Source: JAVBLT01 sp031553315 | Lineage (GTDB): Bacteria; Verrucomicrobiota; Kiritimatiellia; RFP12; DVOR01 | Assembly (NCBI GenBank): GCA_031553315.1 | Contig: JAVBLT010000025.1 | Span: 1-61,660 of the forward strand | Length of the DNA stretch: 61,660 nucleotides | Direction: 5' to 3' | Shown: one piece after another, positions 42,122 to 52,100 of the stretch | Numbering within the stretch: position 1 is the stretch's first letter | Layout: each line of letters opens with the position of its first letter | Notes under the pieces: generated by a model | What the model saw: only the letters and a program-made list of their open reading frames with translations | What the model was told of the DNA's origin: nothing | The model's database searches: none | Made by a program: the position numbers and the translations under genes

Positions 42122-43349
42122 CCCCCCCCTCCTCCGCGCCGCACTTGCCGCCGCCGCCCTCCTGCTGATTGCAGGCAGCGCCGCCATCCTCTTCGGTTAC
42201 TTTCCCAAGCTCACCTTTTTTGACCTTCAGCTGCGCCTCAACGAGCTTCAATGCCTCCGCCAGGGAATCGACCCCTTTGATGTCTGGAGCGAGCGCATTG
42301 AGCTTCCCGGTTACACCAGGCTGCTCCACATGGTTCATAAAACCGCGATCCTGGCCGACGGCACGCGTGTGGTTCACGGCTACACCCCCTGGCAATATAC
42401 ACTGCTCCTGCCCTTCACCCGCCTGCCCGAGGCATGGATCCGGAATGGTTTTTTTGTCGGCGGGATCCTCCTCGCCGCACAGCTCCTCCTCACCGTCTGC
42501 CGCCGGGCCCGGGCAGGCGGCGTACAGGGTTTAGACCTCTTCTTCACCGCGGCGCTGGTTTTCTCCTGGTCGCTCGCGATCGCGCTCTGCCTGTGCGTGC
42601 TCAACTACGGCATCCTCATCGCCGCCCTCGCCGGCGGGTTGATCCGAAGCCTCGAGCGCCGGCGCGACGTGCTCGCCGGCGCCTGCTGGGCACTCATGAT
42701 GATCAAGCCGCAAATCGCGATTCTCTTCTTCTGGCCGCTCTTTTTCGGCCGCCGCTGGATCACCATCGGCACCGCGATCGCCCTCTGCCTGGCCGCCTCC
42801 TTCCCGCCCGGCTGGCTCTGCGGAAAAAGCGGGTTCGCGCTGATTCTGGAAGCCAAAGACCTTGTAACCCCTTACGCCAGCTCCTTCCGGACCGCCCCCT
42901 TCGTCAAACTCTTTGGGGAAACCATCGGCATCCACGCCCTGAAAGGCCTCTTCTTTCTGTTGTGCGGCGGCATTTGCTGGCGCCTGCGCGATGTGAAACA
43001 GTGGTACGTGCGCTTCATTCCCTGCGCGATCCTCTCGGGATTATGGATGTATTCGCAAATGCACGACTGGATCATCTGCTGGGTTGCGATCCTCTTTCTT
43101 TCCATTCAGGCCTTCGGCACCGAAGATTCCGGCTGGGGCCTGAAGAGAATCAGCCGCCTTCTGTTGGGCGGCGCCATCGGCTCAACCCTTGCCTTCAGCG
43201 TCTGGTTCTGGTGTTTCCGCGTGCTCGAATGGCACCATCCCCGCGAAAACACCCTCTTCTGGGTTCTCCGGCTGTGGCAAACCGCCATTGGGTTCACCCT
43301 GCTCGGCGTGCTTTGCCTGCGAAGCAGCCGCATGAAAGAAAGCGCCTGA
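42108..43349 (+). CDS. GT87-like polytopic glycosyltransferase
   Basis: The 413-residue protein has about nine to ten TM helices and overlaps the preceding gene by 14 bases. Its pattern fits the DUF2029/GT87 group (mannosyltransferases using lipid-phosphate sugar donors): a first extracytoplasmic loop with RQGIDPFDVW and YTPWQYTLLLPF, a central ACWALMMIKPQIAILFFWP, and later GLWMYSQMHDW. MIKPQ is a hallmark of this group. It probably adds sugar on the outer face of the membrane, with the GtrA-like protein presenting the donor. Substrate unknown. Confidence 0.8.
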   Translation: MRANNPPLLRAALAAAALLLIAGSAAILFGYFPKLTFFDLQLRLNELQCLRQGIDPFDVWSERIELPGYTRLLHMVHKTAILADGTRVVHGYTPWQYTLLLPFTRLPEAWIRNGFFVGGILLAAQLLLTVCRRARAGGVQGLDLFFTAALVFSWSLAIALCLCVLNYGILIAALAGGLIRSLERRRDVLAGACWALMMIKPQIAILFFWPLFFGRRWITIGTAIALCLAASFPPGWLCGKSGFALILEAKDLVTPYASSFRTAPFVKLFGETIGIHALKGLFFLLCGGICWRLRDVKQWYVRFIPCAILSGLWMYSQMHDWIICWVAILFLSIQAFGTEDSGWGLKRISRLLLGGAIGSTLAFSVWFWCFRVLEWHHPRENTLFWVLRLWQTAIGFTLLGVLCLRSSRMKESA

Positions 43350-43352
43350 TGT

Positions 43353-43381
43353 TTGCACAAAACCGGCAGGCATGGTACAAT
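43353..43381 (+). promoter_or_regulatory. Predicted promoter of galK
   Basis: TTGCAC (43353-43358) and TACAAT (43376-43381) are 17 bp apart, 33 bp before the galK ATG. galK may therefore be expressed independently of the tdh transcript. Confidence 0.6.
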
Positions 43382-43414
43382 GCCCGCCACGTGTGATTTG
43401 TAAAAAGGAGAAGT

Positions 43415-44596
43415 ATGGTCAACCAAAACGTCTATGAAGAGCTTCGCGTGAAATTCCGCAACCACTACGGCTGCGAGCCCGATGTGGTCTCCTACGCCCC
43501 CGGCCGCATCGAAGTGCTCGGCAACCACACCGACTACAACGAGGGCTACGTCTTTTCCGCCGCCATCAACTACGGCACCTTCTTCGCCGTGGCCCGCGCC
43601 GAAGAACCCGGCTGCCGCGTGGTCGCCGGCGACCTCATGCGCGAAGTCGCGTTCGACGCCGCCACCCCCCAGGCCGTGAAAAAAGACACCTGGGCCAACT
43701 ACGTGATCGGCACCGTCGCCGGCCTCGTCAAAATCAAACCCATCACCGGCTTCAAAGCCATGTTCCTGGGCAACATCCCCCTGGGCAGCGGCCTCTCCAG
43801 CTCCGCCGCGCTCGAAATGTGCACCGGCAAAGCCCTCTGCGAACTCTTCGGCATCAGCGTCGACAACGTGACCCTCGCCAAAATCGGCCAGGCCGCCGAG
43901 CACAACTACGCCGGCTGCAACTGCGGCCTCCTCGACCAGATCTCCTCCCTCAGCGGCGCCGAAGACAAACTCGTGAAGACCGACTTCCGCACCCTCGCCG
44001 TCGAAACCGTCGACATGGGTCCCGACGTCTGCTTCCTCATGTGCAACACCCACGCCAAACACGCCTTGGTCGACGGCGAGTACAACATCCGCCGCAAAGC
44101 CTGCGAAGCCTCCGTGGAATACTTCCAGAGCGTGCTCCGCCACCCCGTCGCCGCCCTGCGCGACGTCACCATGAGCGAATGGGAAGCCTACCACCGCGGC
44201 CTGCCCGACACCGTCGCCCGCCGCTGCGCCCACCCCATCGGCGAAGACGAACGCGTCCTGCGCGGCGCCGAATACCTCTCCAAAGGCGACCTCACCGCCT
44301 TCGGCCTCCTCCTCTTCGAATCGCACGAAAGCTCCCGCGTGATGTTCGAAAACTCCTGCAAAGAGCTCGACACCGTCGTCGCCATCGCCCGCAAGACCCC
44401 CGGCGTGCTCGGCGCCCGCCTCTCCGGCGGCGGCTTCGGCGGCAGCGCCGTAGTCATGGTCGCCCCTCAAAACGCCGAGAGCGTCGCCGCCACCCTCGCC
44501 TCCGCCTACGCCCAGAAATACGGCAAACCCTGCGGCGTGAGCAAAATCAAGCCCAGCGCCGGAGCGGGCATCGTCTACCACAGCCAAAACTTCTGA
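43415..44596 (+). CDS. galK: Galactokinase-type GHMP sugar kinase
   Basis: The 393-residue GHMP kinase has the galactokinase N-terminal signature region (APGRIEVLGNHTDYNEGYVF, residues 28-47), the ATP-binding GNIPLGSGLSSSAALE, the catalytic Asp region NYAGCNCGLLDQISSLSG, and the third GHMP motif GARLSGGGFGGSAVVMV. The order and length fit GalK, which phosphorylates galactose at C1 in the Leloir pathway. The usual GEHTDYN sugar-binding motif reads GNHTDYN, with Glu replaced by Asn, so specificity may differ. AAAAAGGAG precedes the ATG. No galT or galE lies next to it. Confidence 0.88.
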   Translation: MVNQNVYEELRVKFRNHYGCEPDVVSYAPGRIEVLGNHTDYNEGYVFSAAINYGTFFAVARAEEPGCRVVAGDLMREVAFDAATPQAVKKDTWANYVIGTVAGLVKIKPITGFKAMFLGNIPLGSGLSSSAALEMCTGKALCELFGISVDNVTLAKIGQAAEHNYAGCNCGLLDQISSLSGAEDKLVKTDFRTLAVETVDMGPDVCFLMCNTHAKHALVDGEYNIRRKACEASVEYFQSVLRHPVAALRDVTMSEWEAYHRGLPDTVARRCAHPIGEDERVLRGAEYLSKGDLTAFGLLLFESHESSRVMFENSCKELDTVVAIARKTPGVLGARLSGGGFGGSAVVMVAPQNAESVAATLASAYAQKYGKPCGVSKIKPSAGAGIVYHSQNF

Positions 44597-44598
44597 TT

Positions 44599-45411
44599 GT
44601 GAAGCTCACCGTCGTCACAGCCTGTTACAACAGCGGAAAAACGTTGCGCACCACCCTTGAATCGGTCTTGGCGCAGCGTGATTCCGATTATGAGTACCTC
44701 GTGATCGACGGCGCCTCCACCGACGATTCCCCCGCCATTCTGCAGGAATACGAGCCCCGTTTCCAAGGCCGCCTCCGCTGGATTTCCGAGCCCGACGCCG
44801 GCCTTTACGACGCCATCAACAAAGGCATCCGCCTTGCCACCGGCGATTTTGTGGGCATTCTCAACAGCGACGACGCCTTTTCATCGCCCGATATCCTCTC
44901 GCAGATCGCCGCCACCCTCGCCGCTCACCCCCAGATCCAAGTGGTGTATGGCGACATCCGCTTCGTGCCCAACCGCATCGACGGCGGCCGCCCCTGCGAC
45001 CTTTCCAAAGAGCCCACCCTGCGTTACTACAGCGCCCGCCACTGGCGCCGCTGGATGCTCCGCTGGGGCTACATGCCCCCGCATCCCTCGATTTACATCC
45101 GCCGCGATTGCTTTGAACGCCTTGGGTTTTACAAGACGGATTATCGCATTGCTGCAGACAATGAACTCTTGGTTCGCTTTCTTTACAAGGCAAAGCTTCC
45201 GGCGCTTTATCTGAAGCGGTGCATCGTCGATATGCGCGTGGGCGGGGTCAGCACGAAAAATCTGGGAGCCACGCTGTTATTGAACCGCGAGATTGTGCGC
45301 GGTCATTCTGAAAACGGCTATTTTTGCTGCCTTCCGATGCTTGTGCCCAAATACGGATTCAAGGTGTTTGAAGTGGTTTTGCCCCGCCTGTTTGGCCGTT
45401 GGCGCAGATAA
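44599..45411 (+). CDS. Family 2 glycosyltransferase
   Basis: The GTG at 44599, two bases after the galK stop, gives 270 residues starting KLTVVTACYNSGKTL, the GT-A nucleotide-binding start of GT2 enzymes. YLVIDGASTDDSPAIL follows, then SEPDAGLYDAINKGIRLATGDFVGILNSDDAF, which holds the DxD-like metal site (NSDDAF). It resembles colanic-acid WcaE-type transferases of surface polysaccharide synthesis. The C-terminal 60 residues contain RMRVGGVSTKN-like sequence found in that group (here DMRVGGVSTKN). It is cytosolic and has no TM segments. Confidence 0.92.
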   Translation: MKLTVVTACYNSGKTLRTTLESVLAQRDSDYEYLVIDGASTDDSPAILQEYEPRFQGRLRWISEPDAGLYDAINKGIRLATGDFVGILNSDDAFSSPDILSQIAATLAAHPQIQVVYGDIRFVPNRIDGGRPCDLSKEPTLRYYSARHWRRWMLRWGYMPPHPSIYIRRDCFERLGFYKTDYRIAADNELLVRFLYKAKLPALYLKRCIVDMRVGGVSTKNLGATLLLNREIVRGHSENGYFCCLPMLVPKYGFKVFEVVLPRLFGRWRR

Positions 45412-45442
45412 GATGCTTTTGGCGGTTCCGGTTACTTGGTTT

Positions 45443-45603
45443 TAGAGCATATTTAAAATGAAACTTCGGCTTTTTTCACCGCTTTTGCTTTTTCACTTCA
45501 CCCTTTCAGATCGCCGTAGCGTTGCTACGGCTCACCTCAAGCGTTTGTCAAAACCAAAATTCACCTTCGCAAAATCCGGAAATCTCATTCGAAACATGCT
45601 CTA
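45443..45603. repeat. Palindromic MITE-like repeat, copy 5
   Basis: This 161-bp copy runs from TAGAGCAT (45443) to ATGCTCTA (45603), with a variant left arm (ATTTAAAATGAAACTTCGGC) and a standard core and right arm. Its right end lies inside the 3' end of the GH89 gene and provides that gene's last five codons and stop. Confidence 0.9.
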
Positions 45604-48158
45604 AAGAAATCGAGGGTGCCGGAAGAGTCGGAGCCGTTGGCGCCGCTGACTTTGGCGCGGATGGTGTATTCGGCAAGGTTGGTGCGCAGAGCGGGAAGCT
45701 TGAGGGTGTAAGTGTTTTGGCGGTTCTCGATGCCGGTCCAGCCTTCGTGAAGGTCGGAGGCCACGAGCTTATCGCCTTCGTAGAGCTCCACGGCGTGAAT
45801 TTTCAACGCATGGGCGCCGCTTTTCCACTGGAAACGGGCGGTGTAGTCGCCCGCGGTCAGAATGCGGTCGGTCACGGTGAAGGTCAGGGTGTCGCCGGTG
45901 AGCGACCAGGGCATGGAATCGGTGCGGGCGCGGTAGGGCGCAATCATCGCGTCGATCGAATCGAGATACATCTGGATAAAGAGCACCATGCGCGGCAGAT
46001 CCACAGTTTGGTTTTCAGATGCGGGCAACGCGTTTTCAGGGTTTTCCCAGGCTGTTTCAAAGGTTTCGATGGCTCGGCGGGCCTTTTCCTGAAGCTCGTT
46101 GAGGCGGGCGGGGGAGGCGAGGGCGGGGCGGATGCTTTCGAAGAAGATCTTCCAGCGGGGGCCGTAATAGCCTTTCAGGAGGCCGGAATACTGGCGGTGG
46201 GCGTAGTCGTTGAGGTTGTCGATCTTGCCGGACCAGGTGGTGTAGAGGCGGCGGGCGGCGCGCTCCCAGCAGAGGCGGCGGGCGGGGTCGTTGCCGGCCT
46301 TGGCGTCGGCCAGGTCAAGCTGGCGGCGCAGGGTGTGGAGGGGGTCGGCGGCGAGGAGGTCGTCCATGAGCGTGATGGCGCGCAGGAAGGAATCGGAGGC
46401 TTGGCTGTAGGCGGTTTCGTCGCCCTTGCGCAGGGCGTCGACGGCGGCGGCGAGGAGGGGGCGGTCGGCGTCGGCGAGCGCCTGGCGGGCGAGGTCGGCG
46501 AGATCGAAGCGGAAGGTCGCGGCGTCGAGCAGGGCTGGGGTGGCTTTGAGGGCTTTCATGTAGAGATCGAGGGCGCGGCGGACTTTGGCGGTGTCGTAAT
46601 ACACTTCGCCGGAGGACCAGGATGAGACCTTGCGCACGTCGGCGGAGGGGCGGGCGCAGTAGATGCTTTCCGTGGTGCCTTCCTGTTCGCGGAGGGGTTT
46701 GTAGGCGGAATCGTCGAGCAGGATCCAGGCTTGGAGGAGCTCGGCGGGGGCGGCACCGTAGCGGCAGAGGAGGGCGTCGCAAAGCCACGCCTCGAAGGCT
46801 TTTCCGGTGATGATTTCATCTTTGGGCAGGGTGATGCGGCGCAGGAAAAGCTCGTAGAACACGGGGTTGGTCTCAAAGCCTTCGGAGAGCAGGCCGAGGC
46901 CTTGCATCGTCGCGGCGGCGGGGCTGTTTTGGATGCGGCCGAATTCGGCGGGAAGGCGGAGGTTGCCGTAGAGGCCCTGGTTGCCGCCGAAGTTGAGCAA
47001 TTCGCACCAGAGCCAGGGAATGGGGCCGAAGGAGCGGGGGGTGTATTTTCCGCGGCTCATGTCGCGGGAGAGCGCCAGGATGAGGGTGTTTTCGGCTTTG
47101 AGGTTTTTGAGCAGCGCCTGCGAGGGGTTTCCGCCCCAGGCCTGGAGCACCCAGAGCGCGTTGGGCACGGCCCGCTGCATGGCGGCGGCGACGGCTTGGG
47201 CGCAGTCGCTCACGTTGAGGCCTTTGGAGGAGCCGCCCTCGTGGAAGAGGTCGCCGCCGAAGGGGCTGCCGGCGGGAATCTCGCCATAGACGGCCTGGAT
47301 GTTTTTATACCAGATCGCGGCCAGGCGGCGGAAGGTTTCGGAGGTGGGATCCAGCACGGCGGGGCGGGGGAAGCCGCCGGCCCAGGCGCCTTGGGGCACA
47401 TACCGGGCATCGGCGTAGCCCGCGGCGGGGTTCACATAGGCCTCGAGATCGCGCGGCACGAGGCCGGTGAAGCCTTGGAGAATCGGGCTCATGCCCAGTT
47501 CTCTCGCGCGCGACACAATAAAGCGCCCCAATGCCGCTTCGCGGTCGACTTCTTCCGGCGTGAGCGGGCCGCTGAGGCCTTCGAGGTTGCCCATGTTCCA
47601 CCAGGCGGCGGCGGAAGGGTTGGGGATGAACGCCGCGATCTTCTCCTCGGGGTAGCCCGCCTCGCGCAGCGTCAGCTGCCAGACCTTCTCAAGCCCGGCC
47701 TGCACGAGCGGCATGTTGATGCCGGAAAGCGCCAGGCGGTCAAGCTCTTTTTCCCATTGGTCAACGCCCCAAAACGCCATCGTGTAGGAAAGCGTGCAAT
47801 AGTTGTAGGCCTGGCGCCACTTCCACGGCACCTCAACGGTTTGATCGACGGCTTTGGGCGCGGTCGCCGCGCCGATGCGGTCATAGTTCCACGACCAGCT
47901 GAAATGCTCCGTGCCGCGCAGATACGCGCCGTAGCCTGCGGCGAGGCGGTTCACGTCGGGCCCGGTCACAACCAGCGGGCCGCCCTCCTCCGCCTTGAGC
48001 GTGACGGCTTTCGCCCGCGGATCCAGGCGGAACGTCACCTTTTCAGCAAGGCCGGGCGTGGTGCGCTTCACCAGACCGTGAAGCGGGTCGAGGCCGGGGG
48101 CCCCGAAAAAGACAGCCGGAAAGAGGGCTGAAACAAGAAAGAGAGAAGGTGTTTTCAT
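45585..48158 (-). CDS. Secreted GH89 alpha-N-acetylglucosaminidase (NAGLU family)
   Basis: The 857-residue protein has a signal peptide (MKTPSLFLVSALFPAVFFG). The NAGLU domains follow in order: an N-terminal domain (LAAGYGAYLRGTEHFSWSWN), a catalytic barrel with VPWKWRQAYNYCTLSYTMAFWGVDQWEKELD, and candidate catalytic Glu residues in GGDLFHEGGSSKG and GLGLLSEGFETNPVFYEL. A NFGGNQGLYGNL loop and a helical C-terminal domain are also present. GH89 removes terminal alpha-GlcNAc from heparan sulfate or gastric-type mucin. I chose the ATG at 48158; no ribosome binding site is seen and the -10 box ends 6 bases upstream. The final RACFE and stop come from repeat copy 5. Confidence 0.93.
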   Translation of the reverse strand: MKTPSLFLVSALFPAVFFGAPGLDPLHGLVKRTTPGLAEKVTFRLDPRAKAVTLKAEEGGPLVVTGPDVNRLAAGYGAYLRGTEHFSWSWNYDRIGAATAPKAVDQTVEVPWKWRQAYNYCTLSYTMAFWGVDQWEKELDRLALSGINMPLVQAGLEKVWQLTLREAGYPEEKIAAFIPNPSAAAWWNMGNLEGLSGPLTPEEVDREAALGRFIVSRARELGMSPILQGFTGLVPRDLEAYVNPAAGYADARYVPQGAWAGGFPRPAVLDPTSETFRRLAAIWYKNIQAVYGEIPAGSPFGGDLFHEGGSSKGLNVSDCAQAVAAAMQRAVPNALWVLQAWGGNPSQALLKNLKAENTLILALSRDMSRGKYTPRSFGPIPWLWCELLNFGGNQGLYGNLRLPAEFGRIQNSPAAATMQGLGLLSEGFETNPVFYELFLRRITLPKDEIITGKAFEAWLCDALLCRYGAAPAELLQAWILLDDSAYKPLREQEGTTESIYCARPSADVRKVSSWSSGEVYYDTAKVRRALDLYMKALKATPALLDAATFRFDLADLARQALADADRPLLAAAVDALRKGDETAYSQASDSFLRAITLMDDLLAADPLHTLRRQLDLADAKAGNDPARRLCWERAARRLYTTWSGKIDNLNDYAHRQYSGLLKGYYGPRWKIFFESIRPALASPARLNELQEKARRAIETFETAWENPENALPASENQTVDLPRMVLFIQMYLDSIDAMIAPYRARTDSMPWSLTGDTLTFTVTDRILTAGDYTARFQWKSGAHALKIHAVELYEGDKLVASDLHEGWTGIENRQNTYTLKLPALRTNLAEYTIRAKVSGANGSDSSGTLDFFRACFE

Positions 48159-48164
48159 GGGTAT

Positions 48165-48194
48165 AGGATAGCAGAGGCTGCGAAGAATCGCCAA
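48165..48194 (-). promoter_or_regulatory. Predicted promoter of the GH89 gene (leaderless arrangement)
   Basis: On the minus strand TTGGCG (48189-48194) and TATCCT (48165-48170) are 18 bp apart. The -10 box is 6 bases from the ATG, so the transcript would begin at the start codon. Confidence 0.45.
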
Positions 48195-48319
48195 GTGTAA
48201 AAGGCTATAGATAAAAGAATACACATCTGCCCGTATCCCAGAAAGAGAAACTTGACTGACCCTTTTGAGCGTTTTCAAAAACCGACGAGCGAAAAACAGC
48301 GTGAAATCCCCTTTTTCCG

Positions 48320-48348
48320 TTTACATCCCTCTTCAAATAAGGTATAAC
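48320..48348 (+). promoter_or_regulatory. Predicted promoter ahead of the coiled-coil envelope gene
   Basis: TTTACA (48320-48325) and TATAAC (48343-48348) are 17 bp apart, 34 bp before the ATG at 48383. Confidence 0.5.
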
Positions 48349-48382
48349 AATGAAGCGTATGTAAAGAAATCGGCTTTCTTTC

Positions 48383-49123
48383 ATGGAGAAAAACGTGCAA
48401 AACGCGAAAAAAACAGTGTTTTTTCTACTGTCTGCCCTCGTTGGAGGAGCAGCGTGGCGCCTGCAGGCGCCATGGGAAATCGGCGCGCTTGTGATGGGCG
48501 CCGGTCTTTTTTGTCTTTTTTCCGCGCGTTCGCACCGTGGAATCATGCAGGCCTGTCTGGCTGCCGCCCTGTTGCCCTTTTCCGGTTGCGGCGATAAAAA
48601 CGGCGAAGCCTCCCCAGACGCCCCCGCCAAACCCGCCATGGTTTACACCAACGACACCGAGCGCCGCATGGCCGACCCCGCCTACGTCGAGACCCTTCGG
48701 AAAGTCGCCAACGAACGCATGACCCTCGCCGGCGACCTCCAAAGCGCCCAAAGCGCCCTCAATGCCCGGATCGAACGCCTCAAGGCCGGCGCCCCCGAAG
48801 GCAAAGCCTGGGATGAGACCGATGCCGAATACCTCCGCCTCAAAGCCGAGCTTGAAGCCGTTCAGCAACAAAACGAAGCGCTCGATCTCCGCGCCCGCGA
48901 AACCGTCTCCGCCAAAATCAAAGAAGGCGGAGAAGAGACCCGCCGGCGCGACAAGGCCGCTGCCGAGGCCCACATCGGCGAATTTGAAAAGGCCAAAGCC
49001 CAGGCGGAGGCCGTCATCGCTGCGGGAATGGAAGCGGGCACCCCCGAAGCCCGGGAAAAAGCCTTCAAAGAAGCCGACGCCATCATGCGCCGCTACATGC
49101 CCTCCGCACAAAAAGCGGAGTAA
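48383..49123 (+). CDS. Envelope protein with N-terminal membrane segments and coiled coil
   Basis: The 246-residue protein has hydrophobic segments at about residues 11-25, 32-48 and 54-68. The last ends in LLPFSGCG, which looks like a lipobox, so it may be lipid-anchored. A long charged, Ala/Glu-rich helical region follows (about 85-240: NERMTLAGDLQSAQSALNARIERL, EFEKAKAQAEAVIAAG), probably a coiled coil. A GTG at 48395 has a better ribosome binding site (GGAG) and is an alternative start. It lies 50 bp before the giant surface-protein gene and may help its export or tethering (inference). Not recognised as a named family. Confidence 0.7.
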   Translation: MEKNVQNAKKTVFFLLSALVGGAAWRLQAPWEIGALVMGAGLFCLFSARSHRGIMQACLAAALLPFSGCGDKNGEASPDAPAKPAMVYTNDTERRMADPAYVETLRKVANERMTLAGDLQSAQSALNARIERLKAGAPEGKAWDETDAEYLRLKAELEAVQQQNEALDLRARETVSAKIKEGGEETRRRDKAAAEAHIGEFEKAKAQAEAVIAAGMEAGTPEAREKAFKEADAIMRRYMPSAQKAE

Positions 49124-49173
49124 CGGATTTTTACGTCAACCACACGATTTATCACTGGGAAAGAGGAATGCGT

Positions 49174-52100
49174 ATGAAACGGATGAACACAATGCGAGCA
49201 GCGGGTATCCCCCTTTTGGCCGTGCTTTTTGGCGCAATGGCGCAACAACAGGCATTCGCCAGCTCCGCCACAACCAAAATCAGCAGAATCGAAATCGACA
49301 GCGGTTCCGGCGTCTATTATGCCGACCCCGCAAAAACAGGTTTCCCGATTCAATTCAAAGTGTACTTCGCCGACTTTGCCGACCCTCTCAACCCGGTAGA
49401 CATCACGGTCGCCGTCGCGCCCACCTCTACGATGACGCTCCAGCTCAACTGCCTCATCCCCGTGCCGAACAGTGGCGCCTACGCCACGATCAACCCGGCA
49501 GATTCAGGCGAGGCGCTCGTCTTCGATTATTATCCCCGCGTCGGCGATCTTTCCAGCCGCCTCGCCTGGCGCTGGCCTGCGGATAACAACCGGCCCTTCG
49601 GCTTCGGCAATGCCGCCAGCACCGTCACCCTTTCCCGAGACGGCGCCGGATCATTCACGGCCAACCTGACCCAGAACCACATCACCATCGGGGCTCCCTC
49701 CACCTTCGACCCCACCATTCCTCCCGCCACGCAGGTGATCGTTGAAGGCCTCGGTCTTCAAACCGAGCGCGCCAACACCACCGATTTCTCGCTCGCCAAC
49801 CCGGTCTTCGCAGGAACCTCCCCCCTCGCCGTCACATCCAACGGGAACCCGATCCTCTGGCCAAGCGGCAACATCACCTACGTCCTCTGGGCGACCGATA
49901 CCGCCGGCGTCACCCTCAACAACGTCACCTTCCGCCCGGCAAACTCCGCCAACAAGACCAGCACCGTCGCCGTTCCCCTGATCGCCGGCCAGGTCGTCAA
50001 CCAGCTCTTCTACGTCGACATTCCCACCACCTACTCCGGCGGGAAAATCCAGATCCGCCTGGGCATCCCCGGCAGCGCCACCTCCACCTACATCATCCGC
50101 GAGCTCGACGTCATCACCGATCCCAATTTCGATCCCGGCCCTCCCCAGAACCCCACCCTCGCCGATTTCCAGAACAACCTCAACGTCAACCCCCTGGCAT
50201 TGAGCTTCAACCAGGATGCCGCCGGTAAAACCGTCGACATCACCTACAGCGGCGTCATGAGCTCCCCCCGCCAGGCCGTCATCTTCCCCTCGCCCAACCT
50301 CGCGCCCGATGCGCAATCGAGCAACTACGTCTCGGCTGATACCATTATCAAGTTTTCCGCAGCCAAAACCACCTCCGCCCTCTTCACGCTCAACACCGGT
50401 TACACCGAATCCATGCTCATCACCCCGATCACCGGGAAATACGGCGTGACCCGGGTCCGCGTGGCCCTCGCCGGAATGGAAACAACCTTTTATAAAGACT
50501 TCATCGTCGAAGTCAAACAAAGCCAGATCCGCCTCAGCGTGGTCTGGCAGGATCCGACCGCCGTGCCCGTCATTTACGAGCGCTTCGGCGACCAGCTCTA
50601 TTGGTCGCAAGGCAAGGCCATGCTCATCCTCAACAGCCCCGCCGCCTCCGACCTTGAATTCACCGTGTACGGGTACGACGCTCCCCCCGCCGACCCCTCC
50701 AACCTGATCCCGCCCCTCGCGCAAAGCCAAATCTTTGTGATGACAGACGGCGTCCCGACCCCCGTCCCCAACAACATCCTCCGGCGCATTGCGATTTCCC
50801 AGGGATCCACCAACAGCGCCCCCTTCACCATCTACGGCCTCGACGACAAAGGCGCCAACGATCCCGGCACCGGCATCGGAACCGGCTACCTGTATCCCGT
50901 GAAAACCGGCGCCGCCGACCTCAACAGTTACGACGTCCGCCCCCTTACCGTCAACATCAAGAACAAAGCCCCCGTTCTGCTCAACGCCACCCCCAACGAC
51001 TCCGCCTCCTACCCCGGCGGCACCGTGGTGACCTTCACCTTCCTTGTCGAAGATACCGTTTACGACACCTTGAACTACTCCGTGAAATTCGGCGACGGCA
51101 AAACCGCCGAAGGCGTCGTCACCCGCCAGCGCCCCAACGAGCGCTCCGTCATCGAAGTGACCCACATCTACGACGCCAACGGCCCCGACAACTACACCTG
51201 GACCCTCGACGTGTGGGATGATTCCAACGACCACATCGCCCTCATCTCCCGTAAAATCCTCATCACCCAGCCCCAGCGCATTGAAATCACAACCTATTGG
51301 GAGCGCCAGTGGGCCGATTTGGGCCAAACCCCCGGTTTCGGATGGGTCTCGTTGAAGGACTACACCGTGCTCCCCGATGCCATCGCCCCCAAAGAAAATT
51401 CCCTGGTTTATCGCCTGATTGCCGGCGCAGCCCAAACAGAGCTGAAAGCCACTGCCTACCTTGCCGGAGAAACACAACGGCCCGGTTACGAAATCCCCTC
51501 CCGCGCCGTGTCCCAAGACTACGACAGCTTCTTCTATTCATGGAACGTCACAGAAGCTAAATTCGCAACCCTCATCACCGCCGACAACAAATACAAATCT
51601 CCCTGGACGCTGAACCTCAAAACCGTGGGCCAGCTCGACAGCGCCGGCGACACCACCGAGACCAACGTCGATGCCGCCCTCCGCTGGAAATATCTCGGAA
51701 TCAACGCGGAATTCGTCACCGAATACCTGAAAGAAGACAACTTCCCCGACCATAACCTCGATGGCTTGCCCGACGCCTGGGCCCTCAATTATTTTGGCGA
51801 GGCCGGTCGCGCGCAATACGTTGAAGGGCGCGATGCGAATCAAAACCCCTGGGGCGCTTCCCGCGTTGCGGGCGACCTCCGCCCCCGGCACGGCTGGGAC
51901 GACGCCCGCTTCGGCGTGGGCCCCAACGGGTTCGGCCGCTCCGGCGGTTCCGGCACCGAAACCTCTTACATTCCCCATGCCAGCCAGCCCATGACGTATC
52001 TTGACAAGGCTCGCGGCCGCGACAACACCACCCTCAACGCCAACGGCATTGGAAAGAATGGCCCCAGCAATTCAAGCTGGTTCATCTCCATCCCCAACGG

